NCBI RefSeq assembly: GCF_004193775.1 | Contig: NC_041006.1 | Location: 28,270,975 to 28,334,974 of the forward strand | DNA length: 64,000 nucleotides | Direction of reading: 5' to 3' | Origin: Glycine soja | Lineage: Eukaryota; Streptophyta; Magnoliopsida; Fabales; Fabaceae | Part shown: piece after piece, positions 13,402 to 24,469 of the stretch | How the letters are laid out: each line of letters begins with the position of its first letter | Position numbering within the stretch: position 1 is the first letter of the stretch | Made by a program: the position numbers and the translations under genes | Notes under the pieces: model-generated | The model's database searches: none | Told to the model about the DNA's origin: nothing | What the model saw: the letters and a program-made list of their open reading frames with translations, nothing else

Positions 13402-13690
13402 TAGGGGTGTTCATAATTTGGTATTAAATAACTATAACCATACCTAATAAATAACTAGATTATAAATAGGTATTATAACTATAACTAGTTTTTAAAATAT
13501 GAATATAATTTGATATAACTAGCTATTGTTTTTAAAATATGAGTTATGAGTATATAACTAGTTATAAATAAACTAGTTATATAACCAATTATATAACAAG
13601 TTATGTGTAAAACCAATTATATAACTAGTTATATAAAATTAGTTATGGTTATATGTATTTTTTTAAAACTAGTTTTTTTTAGCATCCCTA
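13402..13690. mobile_element. hAT-type MITE nested in the CACTA element
   Basis: The ends TAGGGGTGTT and, on the minus strand, TAGGGATGCT form a terminal inverted repeat (8 of 10 match). The 8-bp flanks CTTCTAGA (13394-13401) and CTTCTAAT (13691-13698) share six bases, fitting an eroded hAT 8-bp duplication. The 289-bp interior is AT-rich with many ATAACTAGTTAT-like words in both orientations. It is non-coding, so movement would need a transposase from elsewhere. Confidence 0.7.
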
Positions 13691-15535
13691 CTTCTAATAT
13701 AGTGGTTGATAACTTGAAGGTGTGGTTGAGCTTGTGAGTTGAAGTTGAAACTTGGAACCAAAATAATAATTTTATTATATTAATATAACTAGTAGACTTT
13801 ATAACTAATAAGTACATATTAAAATCAATGATAAAAACTCTATACTAAAGAACTTTGAGGTTAAAATCAATGATAAGAACTATGCACTAAAGAAAAATGA
13901 AATCCTAAAAGGTATGAAAACTCCATTGTAATCCTAAAAGATAAGAAATTAAGAATGGTGTCTACACTTATACGTTGAAGAGTCATTTCTAGAGCTAGAG
14001 TTTAATAAATAGACAAGGTTATTCACCAAAACAAATAAAAAGGGTTAAAGAATTTCATTTCTCTCTAAAAAAAAGAGAAAATCTTTTATTTAAATAATAA
14101 TATACAATAAGAATTCATAGAATGAGACCAGAGATGATATTAATTTCTTTTATATAGAAAAACAACATTCACTTAAATAAATAACAAAAAAACGACTTCA
14201 TGCATTCCCCAACTTTTTCCAAATTAGAGTTAATTCAATATGAGAGTTGCCACTTTTGAAATCTTATCAGATTACTCTAGCAAGATTGAAGAATGTCTGC
14301 GGAAGATGATAATAACAAACTCTGCACTAAAAGAAAAATGAAATCCTAAAAGGTATGAAAACTCCATTCTAATCACCAGTAACCAGCAAGGAACAACATG
14401 GTTTAAGCCTCGAAAACTTACGAAAGAGAAAGCGAGTATAAAAATCAAGAGAGACAACAAGAGTGGTAGCAAGATAACTTGAAAGTTGCAGCTCCACTGC
14501 CTGTTATACTAACTCATCTATAAGTTGTAGGCGGTAGCAACTAGTGATTGCCTTATCAACTTACTCGTACATGCACTTGTACATGCACTCGACAAAAGAA
14601 ACTTATTTGGAAACCTGTGAGGCACACTTTTTACCTATTTGAAACTAATAAGAGCATATAACAATCGCTCATGATGAGAAATAAGGTTGAGAGATTCTAA
14701 TTCATGATTTTAGCCACTCTTGATCCTTCAAAACAAGACCAAACTTTCCAGAAAAATCTAAAAGAAATTGAATTTCCTGTAAGTATTTGATTCAAATTAA
14801 TCATCATCAAACCTCTTTGAGTATCATCACAGCCCACTTGACTACAGTGGCATCCATGACCAAATACATACTAATCATTTTCTCTCTGTTCCAATACCAT
14901 TTCATAACAATGACCAATTGTTAACTACTCTGTCATCAACCAAAAGTTGCAGCCACAAAATGGAATAAGTATGTGAAAGAAAATAGAGAGGTTGCTATAC
15001 CAATTATCAAGTGACATTCCAAAACCAAATAATGGCGTTCTGAATGACAATTCAACAAAAATGATAAGTCAAAGTCACTAAAATAGATCTATACCTTCAA
15101 ATTTGCAAGCATAAACACTCACCTAACATATCCACATGCCCACAAGAATGAATTCCAAATAAGAGAAGCAACAATATTTGTTAGCATTACACGCAGGAAG
15201 TAGGCAAATTCATAACCAAATGAAAAGCAGTTTTAAACCAAAAGGCACAGTCCCTAAGCACAAGTAACTAATAATATCAATTCAATGTATCAACTCTCAG
15301 CTAAAAAATGTACAACGGCTAACCTAAAAGGCTTAAAGTCAAGTGAGTATAAAAAGTGAGTTTGAAAGAGAAAGTGAGAATAAAAAAAATTGAGAGAAAA
15401 AACACAAATCAATATACCTTATGAAAATCATGCGACTGCATAGAATGGGAAATCACATGACCACGCGAAATCAAAATCCCGTGAGATGGAGAAAATAAGG
15501 GTTAAACCGAGAGACCGTAAGAGAAAATGGAACCG

Positions 15536-15745
15536 CAAATAACGAGAGTGAAAAGCAAATCACAAGTAGAAGAACACAAAAAGTGTTTGCGACATCAAAT
15601 CGGAAAGCAAATTTAGAGAGTGAAAAGAAAATCGCAAGTAGAAGAACACCAAAGTTCATATCGATAAGCAAATCACAGTGGAGTAAATTGAAAATGAAAT
15701 TGTGAGTAGAAAAACACGAAATTTCAAATCAAAAAGCAAATCACG
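15536..15745 (+). repeat. Short tandem repeats with core AGCAAATCAC..AGTAGAA
   Basis: Units built on AAGCAAATCACAAGTAGAAG recur at roughly 60-70-bp intervals with point changes and indels. They lie in the right arm of the CACTA element. Apparent open frames here are by-products of the repeat. Confidence 0.55.
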
Positions 15746-16526
15746 ATAAAAGTAAAGAGTTGTGGAAAAAACCTGGAGCAGAAAAGCTCTTAATGCCATT
15801 GTTTAGCCAACACATATTTGCAGAAAGGCTAAACAAGTAAGCGTAATGGAAGAGAGGCTTTGTAAAACACAAATAAATTGTTTTCTTTTCATATTTTTTC
15901 ATTTTAATCATTTGGTAAATTGTTTCTCCTCTATTGAGTAAACAATTCATGCTAAATTAAATTAATCCATAAAAATAATGTTAATCTAAATTAAAATTAA
16001 TTCTTAAAATTATTAATTAATATATTTTATCTTTAAATTTTTGAATAATTATTAACTAAAAATTGAATTAAACTAAATGATTATTTGTTAAGATTAAATT
16101 GAGTATTTACTAAAAACAAAAAACAAAAGACTAGTATTCAAATTCAAACAATCTAAAAGAGTTTTACCTACACCATAATGATAGGTATAAGACTTTTGAG
16201 ATTATACATATATCAATCACTAGAGGTACAAGTTTTATGAAGTTTTATCTACGTCACGTAATTGTATGTATAAGTTTTTTTTTTTTTTTTTCTTTAGAAT
16301 TTTGCCTTCATTGTGTTTTTGTAACTAGTAATCCTTTTGAGTTGTAGGAGGCAGAAGTCTTTTTTTCAGTTTTAATGAATTTACCTATACCAAATAATGA
16401 TAGGTATAAGTTATCTAGTTTTACCTACATTAATCAGGTAAAAATATTTTTGACTTTTACCTACATTAATTCATGCCTATAGGAAAAAAGAGACGTCCAT
16501 AAGCATAAGTTATTTTTGTTGTAATG

Positions 16527-17390
16527 TTAATTAATCAATTAATTATTAACGCAAATATATCTAATTAAAACAATCAAGTATTCAATATACCAACAAAATT
16601 TCAATAAACTATAATTAGCAAGAAAATTAGTATTTAATGGTATATTTATATTTGGTATTAATCTTTTATTTTAACTCGATGCATTAAAATAGTTTTGAAT
16701 ATACATTACTATACTTTAAAAAATGTACTTGTAATTAGATATTTTTCACAATTTTACTTTGATCAACAAAAAATACTCTATATTAATTTACATAGTTCTT
16801 ATATTTACTATATAAAATTAAAAAAATAGAATAAATATAAAATCTAAATATTTCAATTTATACGGTATCAATTAAATTATTTGGAGGGAATGCATATGGA
16901 GATGTCTCGCGATATCACTCTATAGAATAAAATCTTATATATATAAACACACAAGGGATCAAATTATACTCATATAATTTTGACAATTATTGTACCATTT
17001 TTATAATTTGATATACAATCTGATTTTTATTGATCCAACTGTTGACTTATATCTATATAATATCAAGAGCGTTTGTGTCAAATTTTATCAAAATTAAACA
17101 ACAACAAAAAAGTAATCAAATGATCAATATTTTAGTATTTTTTAAATATTTATATTACATTAATTTTAATCTATATAAACGAGATAATAAATATTTTTGA
17201 ATTAATATGAAATTTTATATATATATTCTTTGTGAAAGAAACTTTGAATCTAATGATAACTTTTAAGAAAATATTATCTAATTAAAAATTACAAAATAAT
17301 ATAATAATTATTAAAGTTACACAGTATAATTTTATTATTTCTCATATATATATATAGATATGATTAATCAAATTAATAATATTAAAATGT
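16527..17390. other. AT-rich spacer, no gene seen
   Basis: Very AT-rich DNA lies between the CACTA right end and the next inserted element. I see no coding motif, paired terminal repeat or structured RNA. Confidence 0.4.
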
Positions 17391-18140
17391 GGGAATTGTT
17401 AACATAATCTCACATTAGATTAGGTTTGTACACATAAATATTGGACAGAAAATCCATTCACTTTTCTGTATTGTAAAATTAATTGTAGGGATGTTAATGT
17501 AATTAAGCATTTAATACTTTAAAAAAAAAAAAAAACTGATTTATCTCTTCCCACCCATTTCTCTCTCCTCTCCCATTTATCACGCACCATTGTAGCTACC
17601 TTTATCTCCTCAATGACAGAACGTATGCCAAGAATGAAAAACACCATTGCAACAATAATTAGGAATAATAGAAATGTTTTCTGGAAGAAAAAAAAAAGGA
17701 ATAACACAAAGGTAAAAACTACTTTAACAATAGAGATAAGAAATGTACCAAGTGTTGAACAGAAGAAATAAATATTCCGTGAACAAAGTTATGGGGTTTC
17801 ATCATCATCTTCCCCCCGAAAAAAAACGTGACCTCTTGGCAATTACCAGTGATCGGCTTTCCGTGTCGAAGGACACGTTGTGGGCGGAAGCATCATTGCC
17901 ATCACCGCCGGAGGAAGTGATGGAGGAGTGTGATCACGCCTTCACGGTGGGTTTACAGAGAGAGAAATGAGAAGGGAGGAGAGAAAAATCACTTTTTTTT
18001 CTTCTAAATATTTAATACTTAATTACATTAGTACCATTATAATTAATTCACTATAACAGAAAGGTGAATGGATTTTCTGGCCAATTTTTTGGATGTACAA
18101 TGCTAACCTACTCTAACACGACAGTATGTTAGTAATTCCC
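17391..18140. mobile_element. Non-autonomous Mutator-like element with long TIRs
   Basis: Long inverted arms start GGGAATTGTTAACATA on the left and GGGAATTACTAACATA on the minus strand of the right. They remain alignable for about 130 bp and include the shared block AGAAAATCCATTCAC. The 9-bp flanks are TTAAAATGT (17382-17390) and TTAAAATAT (18141-18149), eight of nine identical, as expected for Mutator-like insertion. The centre (about 17800-17960) is much richer in G and C than the arms and surroundings, and could be captured host sequence. A 75-codon frame at 17743-17970 crosses it but matches nothing I recognise. Confidence 0.82.
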
Positions 18141-18494
18141 TTAAAATATATATGTTAACAGTAATTATACTATTTTAAAAATTTTATATTTAAATGTTTT
18201 GTAGTTCAAATTAAAATTATGAATGCAATGCATTTTAAGAAAAATAATAAAATTACTTTAAATAAAATATTAAATATATAACATGTGCTGTTTAAAATTT
18301 GGTTATTTAAACGTGTAAAGAAAAATAAAAATATATTAAATGTCTTAGATAATTAAGATTGTGTTGTGCTAATTAAAAATTACTTAGTTAACTATTTGAG
18401 TTAAATTTAGAATGAAAAAAGGCGGGGCATTCTTTTACGGTAGCATCACTGGTGTGCTCAAGATCTCGGTCATTAAGCAATTATCTTCTATATA

Positions 18495-18885
18495 TAATAT
18501 TAGTTTAGTATCTCTTGTTTTTAAGAATATTAAATTCGTATTTTATAATTTATAGGAGTAATTTTTTTATATTATTTTAAATTTTTAACATATTATTAAT
18601 TATTTGATTTAAATTTTAATAAATATAGGTTAGTAAATATGTCAATAAATATTTAAATATATTTTTATACACATATGATCCGGAAAAATATTATTATTAG
18701 GAGTGTTATCTTAGGTAAGATCTTTTCTTCACCTTGGTGATATCTTAGATGTTCTTTTTTATTTTCTTTAAAAAAATTAATTTAGTTCATTTTTTTTGTG
18801 TGGTTTGAACAATTTATTTAAGATAACAAAATTTGAGTGAAATTGTTTAATTATAATATATTTCATTTTTTTTTATTTAATTACC
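18495..18885 (+). repeat. Dispersed repeat, copy B
   Basis: This is the direct-orientation homologue of 7265-7650, sharing TATTTTATAATTTATA, the block AAATATGTCAATAAATATTT and ATTATTAGGAGTGTT. It is non-coding, and the element family was not recognised. The rest of the spacer to 19280 is AT-rich with nothing else visible. Confidence 0.6.
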
Positions 18886-19399
18886 TTTTTAAGATTTAAA
18901 ATTCATCTAAAATCATAATTTTTTTTAAAACAAAATATCATCTAGTTTAAGTTGGAATAGAAGGAAAAAAATAAATTAGATGACATAAATATATTTAGTC
19001 CTGCATTAATTTCATTTTTAATTTTATTATGGTTAATTGTATTTTAAATTAAATTAGTTCCAAAAATAACTTATTCATTAAATATTTTTTATGAATTAAT
19101 GTCATAAGAAATGAAATTTTATTAAATAAATAAATAAATATTTTTTCGTGATTAAATTTCAATCAAATATTCACAGAAGAATATATTTTTATCAATAATA
19201 AAATATTGTATAATTTTCATTTGCAAGATCTAAATTTTAGTATGATAAAAATGTTATTAAATAATTTTCTATATTAAACATCCCAACGAGGTTGACACCC
19301 ATCTGAGCCGATCACCACTTTACTAAAATGAAAGTAGAACAAGATGAAACTAGGATAGTTGGGCATGCACCTACATAGGTGAACTTAGCTGTAATAGAA

Positions 19400-20726
19400 A
19401 CAGAGGCTTGCAACGTTCCACGTCCTCGGTAGAATTCCACCAATTAACGCATAAAGTTTGTATACTCCCCTTCCGACTACTTGGCTGATCCGATAAGGGC
19501 CGACCCACTAGGGAGACAACTTGTTTATGATCTAGTTTGGTTGAGCCTTTTTCATCACTAAATCCACCTCCTTGAATTCCCGTGAAACAACTCGGGAATT
19601 GTACCTCAGTTTGGCTCGAAGCTTAGTCATTGCCTCTTGAACGGGTGTTACTCCATGTACTTCTCTGACAGTGTCAAGGTCAACAAGTTGATCTCCTTTC
19701 GACTATTCCTCATCAAATGCATCCACTTCAAAAGTTGGCTCAACCACTTTGATAGGGATCATAATGTTAGTTCTGTAGACCTGAGAGAAAGGGGGTTCGT
19801 GAGTAGACAAATGAGGAGTAGTATGATAAGACCATAAGATCTAGGGTAGCTCGTCAACCCACGATGCCTGAGCACGCTTTCAAGTGCTTTTCAAATTGTT
19901 CAACACAACCGTATTAACGGCCTCCACCTGACCATTTGATTGTGGATGCTCGACCAATGTAGATATCAACCTTATGTTATGGATTTCGTAGAACTCCTTG
20001 ACATTGTCGTGGTTGAATTGCGTGTTGTTGTTGGCAATTAAAGTGTTAGGGACTTCAAATCTACATATAATCGATTGCCATAGGAACTTCTTAACTCTTT
20101 CTGTGGTGATTTTGGCAACCGATTCAGCTTTTGCCCATTTCTAAAATAATCAATCGCAACAATCAAATACTTCAATTGGTAGACTCCGATCAATTAAGGG
20201 CTAAGGATGTCAATACCCCACTTGTTGAAAGGCCACGAGGAAGACCAAGAATGCAAATACTCGGTTGGAAGACCATACAGATTGGTGTGTCGTTGATGTG
20301 CATTGCATTTCTTAAAAAATTCCATGTAGTCAGATTGAAGTGTAGGCCAATAATACCCTGCTCAGACAATTTTAGTCCCCAACGATTGACCTCCAATATG
20401 GATCCTAAAAACTCCTTCATGTTCTTTGGTGACAACTACCTCAGCTTGCGGTGGAGCCAAGCATTAGAGGAAGGGTGTGCTAAGACCAATCCTATAAAGC
20501 TTTCTGGCAATAATCATATACTTGGAGGCCTCTTTAATGCACTTTGCCGCTTTTGCTCTGATGATTGGTAAGTCACCTAACTCTATGTATCAAATGAGAG
20601 GCCCCATCCAAGAATCCATCTCTGCTTGGAGGAACATGACCTATGCATCAGCAAAAGCAATACTTGGTCACTCTAGAGTTTCCTGGATGATCGTCTGATT
20701 TTCGTGCTTCTTGGAACTCCCCAATG
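19400..20726 (-). pseudogene. gypsy integrase relic
   Basis: The minus strand holds a zinc-binding-like segment (HEGVFRIHIGG ... AGYYWP ... CNAHQRH, about 20300-20450), followed by WPFNKWGIDILSP (about 20220), which carries the first catalytic Asp. Further down are WVGPYRISQVVGRGVYKL and LPRTWNVASL (about 19410-19520), the C-terminal GPY/F-type module found in gypsy integrases. Stops and frameshifts break the frame throughout, and a zinc-ligand Cys is replaced. The upstream RNase H to integrase linker (HENQTIIQETL, about 20670-20700) marks where the reading frame was cut by the inserted 1.5-kb repeat. Confidence 0.8.
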
Positions 20727-21206
20727 TTGGATCAAGTGGCCTCAGAATAATTAAGAAGGGGGGGGGGTTGAATTAATTATTAATGTGTCTTGACTAATTA
20801 AAAATTTGTCCTTCTTAATATTACTAGATTCAATTAGGCTTTACTACTAAGTTATGAAAAAGTAAAGAACATAAACAATAACTTAGACAAAAGTAAAGCA
20901 GAAATAAAAAGTGCACAAAGGAAAAGTAAAGAGTGTAGGGAAAAAGAAAGCAAACACAAGATTTATACTGGTTCGGCCACAACCTGTGCCTACGTCCAAT
21001 CCCCAAGCAACCCATGGTTCTTGAGATTTCCAATAACCTTGTAAAAACCTTTACAAGCAAAGAGCCACAAAGGATGTACCCTCCCTTGTTCTCTTTGAAC
21101 AACCAAGTAGATGTACCCTCTACTTGAAGCGAACTACAAAGGATGTACCCTCCATTGTGTTCACTATTACAACCAAGAAGCTACCCGCTTCTTACACAAA
21201 ATTCTC

Positions 21207-21385
21207 AGATGGTTAGTTCTTTGAATTCAGTGTTTGGGCAAAGAATTCTCAGACGGTTAGTTCTTTGAATTCTTTGTTTGGGGAATCAAAAGAATTCTCA
21301 GATGGTTAGTTCTTTGAATTCTTTTGGCAAGAGGGAGAAGGAAAGAATCAAAAAAATTCTCAGACGGTTAGTTCTTTGAATTCTT
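21207..21385 (+). repeat. Four copies of a 27-bp motif
   Basis: The core TCTCAGAYGGTTAGTTCTTT, followed by GAATTC, occurs four times in about 180 bp. Copies alternate between T and C at the degenerate position. Spacers differ in length and include a repeated GGCAAGAGGGAGAAGGAA block. Confidence 0.9.
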
Positions 21386-21698
21386 TTGGCAAGAGGGAGA
21401 AGGAATGAAGAAGAAGAATAACACAAGTTTTTGGACAATGAACTTTTCTTGAATAAAGAAAGTGTTGAACAAAAACTCTTAGAAGAATGCTTTGAATGAA
21501 TGAAAGAAATCTCTTTTTAAAATTCGTGCCATGGTCACATATTTATAGTCATTTGATGACTCAAGTTAAAGTTTGTGACTCTTGGCAATTTCTTTTAAAA
21601 ACTAGTCACTTTAAAAGTTGTGACTTAAAAAATCTTCAGAAACTAGTCACTTTAAGAATTGTGACTTTTGGTAATTTATTTTTCAAAATAAGTCACTG

Positions 21699-21926
21699 GT
21701 AATCGATTACCATCATAGTGTAATCGATTACACATCAACAGATGTGGCTCTTCATGTTTAAATTTAAAAATCAAAACGTTTAGAAACACTGGTAATCGAT
21801 TACAAATGTTGTGTAATCGATTACACAAGTTTGAAAATGTTTTATCACAAGTTGTGACTCTTGAAATTTGAAATTCAACGTTTAAAAACATTGATAATCG
21901 ATTACATGCCCATGGTAATCGATTAC
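21699..21926. repeat. Paired GTAATCGATTAC palindromes, 21-bp spacing
   Basis: Six copies of the 12-bp palindrome lie in three pairs, starting at 21699/21720, 21792/21813 and 21894/21915. The start-to-start distance within each pair is exactly 21 bp. One copy has A in place of the first G. A seventh, degenerate copy (GTAATTGATTAA) lies near 21966. Confidence 0.95.
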
Positions 21927-22233
21927 TACTTTGTAAAACAGTTATAAAACTGTTTGGGCTTCTGGTAATTGATTAACAGAGAGTAAAAACTTCGGTAAAA
22001 GATTTTTCTTTGAAAAATTCTTTTTGACAAATTGTGCTATTCAATCTTTTCTTTTGAAAAAAATCTTTTTCTACTTATCTTGATGCTTTTCTTGAAGTTC
22101 TTGCATATCTTGAGTCTTCTCTTGAATCTTCACTTGAATCTTGATTCTTGATTGAACGACTCTTTGATTCTTGAAACTTGTTTGACTCTTGATTCTCGAC
22201 TTGAGTCTTTGGCATCTTCAAAATAAACTTGGA

Positions 22234-23384
22234 AAGCTTTGCTTCCACACCCAACCTAAATAATATATCGGCTCTATCATTCTCATCCCTTAATAGGTTA
22301 TCGGGGTCAAATCTTGTAAAAGATTGAGCTAACTCCTTGTTTTCTCCTAGTATTTGCCAACTAGGGATCCTTGGCTTGATAATCTTCTTTCGCCTACAAG
22401 ATTACCACCTTGGAATCTCCCTTCGCCACTAATTCTTTGACTCCCATTTCTCGAATGAGTCGCATCCCAGCAAGTAGTGTCTCTTACCCTTTCTGATGGA
22501 CAAGGGAAGTGTACAAGCCAACGGGGTCAAATATGATGTCGTATTCGGACAATTTCAAGAATGCGAGGGCAACCTACCAACCTACCTCAATTTCACGATC
22601 TTGCCTGCCAAGTCAAATTTTTGTAAAATTTGTTGGATTGACTGGTCCATTTGGATGATGATAGGGAAACTCTGAAAGTAATGCCTCAACTTCGTTGTTG
22701 TGATCAGTACCACTAAAGCCATTTTTTCTTACTTCTGATATTGTGACTCAGTGCCTTGCAAAACCTGGCTCATGAAGTATATCGAGCACTGCTCAGCTGC
22801 CACCTCTTGCACTATGACGGGCTGACATTGAGAGATATACTATGATAGGTAAACCTATATTCAACTTCTAAAGTATTGACGGGCTGGAGAAGAAAGCTTT
22901 CAATTGACCAAAAGCTGCCCCACATTCATCAATCCAAGCAAATCTCTAGTTCTTGCACAAGCAACGAAGTAGAGGGAGGACCTTATCGACTAGGAGAGGA
23001 ATCTTGAAAAGGAATTTATTCCATCAGAAAACTGTCAAACTTCTTTCACGTTACTCGGACTCCGTATGTCAATTACAACTTAGCATTGATTGGGGTTAGC
23101 CTCAATTCCCTGATGTGTTAGCATGAATTCGAGGAACTTGCCCTATCATACCCGAACAAGCACTTCTTAGGGTTTAACTTCAATTAATATTGGCTTAGGG
23201 TATCAAAAAGTTCTTGGAGGTCGGCAAAATGCTTAACAACTTCTAAGGACTTCACCACCATATCACCGACATAAGCCTCAATGATTTTCTCCATAAGTTT
23301 GGCCAAAACCTTGTCCATCAGACGTTGGTAGGTTGCCCTCGCATTCTTTAACCTGAACAACATGACCTTGTAGCAATAATTGAA
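22234..23384 (-). pseudogene. gypsy reverse transcriptase / RNase H relic
   Basis: The minus strand carries LKNARATYQRLMDKVLAKLM, followed by EAYVGDMVVKS (about 23265-23330). In a working enzyme the second motif reads YVDDM, so one catalytic Asp has become Gly. LNPKKCLFGY follows (about 23150). RNase H and connection-like sequence continues to DRADILFRL near 22270-22310. The frame is broken many times. This lies directly downstream of the protease frame and ends at the 1.5-kb insert. Confidence 0.8.
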
Positions 23385-23975
23385 CTACCCTACTATGAAA
23401 GCCAACTTATGGTACAAGAAATCTAGATCTATCCCCGACATGTCACTTGAACTCCATGCGAAATCATTCGAGTTATGCTTCAGTACCTCTAAAAGGTTAT
23501 CTTCAAGATGATGTGTAAGGGTCGTGCCGATTTTCACCTTCTTCCCCTTCCCAATCTCTAATTCCTTCACTTCCTCCATCGAAGTCGAATATTGATCTAT
23601 GAAATCTCTTCGAGGATCAAGTTCTACGAAATGGACCCCATAATGCTTTGCCAGTCCATAGAGCTCTCTCTTGGCTCTAAGGATTTCGTAATAGCACCTG
23701 CAAGTGATTTCTCGATGAACACTGATAACACCGACTAACCCATGATCCAGCGGGAACTTCACCTTCAAATAGGCTGTCAAAACAATTTCTTCTAACTTAT
23801 TCATCAATGGTCGTCTTAGCAAGATGTTGTAGGTGGAAGGGGTGTTCACCACCATATATTGAATCGTGGGAGTTTTGGCTCCTTTATCACCAAAAGTTGT
23901 TTCCAGATTGACATAATCTCGAACTTTAGTCTTAACCCCTATGAATCCGACCAACACCCCTGGATGGGGCATCAT
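23385..23975 (-). pseudogene. gypsy aspartic protease region, longest open stretch
   Basis: This is a 196-residue open stretch. It shows GVKTKVRDYVNLETTFGDKG, YNILLRRPLMNKL, where gypsy elements usually have YNxxLGRPxLN, a LKVKFP block, and a CYYEILRAKRE-like segment. It then reaches SSSDMSGID, the conserved lead-in to reverse transcriptase (usually DMPGIxP). It is the best-preserved part of the element but is still only a fragment of a polyprotein. It would process gag-pol in an active relative. Confidence 0.75.
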
Positions 23976-24469
23976 TAGGTCCTATGGGACTTTCAAACCG
24001 ACAAAAGCATTCTAATACTTCACATTTGTCGAGCTACCTCCGTCAATTAGAATGGGCAAGACGTTGAATGCCATCAGGACTGTGTAGATGACAATGGGAT
24101 CGTTGTCATGTGGAGAGACACCTTTGAAGTTCGCATTAGTGAATGTGATATAGGGTGAAGGTCGTGGAGGTTGGATCTCCATTGTCATGACCGACTGGGC
24201 ATATCATTTTCTCATTGACGAAGTCGCCCCACCACCTGAAAACCACTTGCTATTGTGTTAAAATCACCATAAATTACCTATTGGTGAGCCGATCCCCACG
24301 TAGCCCCCGAGGTTGGCAGTGGTGGGGGTGGATCCCTCTTTTTCAACTTATCTCTCCCCTTATCATCTCGTTGATCAGTCTTCTTCCTAGTGTATTTTGC
24401 CAAAGGCCCGGTTTTAGTGAGGTACTTAATCTGACAGATCAAAGCAAAGCACTCTCAATGTCATGCCCA

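Larger units (their letters stand above)
8096..16526 (-). mobile_element. Decayed CACTA (En/Spm-type) DNA transposon
   Basis: The left end reads CACTACAAGAAAAATAATAT and the right end on the minus strand reads CATTACAACAAAAATAACTT. These are diverged CACTA termini (first bases CACTA and CATTA). Next to both ends are subterminal repeats of the form GTAGGTAAAA: direct on the left (about 8320-8510) and inverted (TTTTACCTAC) on the right (about 16165-16480). This is the arrangement expected for TNPA-binding sites. An internal fragment at 12395-12895 (-) matches the Transposase_24 family typical of CACTA elements. The flanking triplets are TAT and TTA, so no clean 3-bp duplication remains. I find no intact transposase; the element is old and carries a nested hAT MITE. 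Strand follows the relic gene. Confidence 0.72.
20732..22228. mobile_element. 1.5-kb repeat inserted in the gypsy element
   Basis: Gypsy coding similarity stops on both sides of this block and resumes across it. The 5-bp word TTGGA occurs at 20727-20731 and again at 22229-22233, a candidate target-site duplication. The insert starts near AATTAAGAAGG with a G-run, contains TATACTGGTTCGGCCACAAC, four copies of a 27-bp motif and seven GTAATCGATTAC-like palindromes. I see no coding domain. Ends are not TG..CA and no LTR pair is visible, so I leave the class open. It resembles abundant legume repeats of uncertain type. Confidence 0.65.

Noticed and set aside
15471..15950. Minus-strand frames with hydrophobic runs
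   Set aside because: They arise from tandem repeats and A/T-rich DNA in the CACTA right arm; no conserved motif.
17743..17970. 75-codon frame in the small MULE
   Set aside because: It crosses the GC-rich core but has no recognisable domain; treated as part of the transposon, not a gene.
21699..21926. CRISPR-like array
   Set aside because: Short palindromes with 8-9-bp spacers in a plant genome; no cas genes and not the repeat-spacer architecture of CRISPR.
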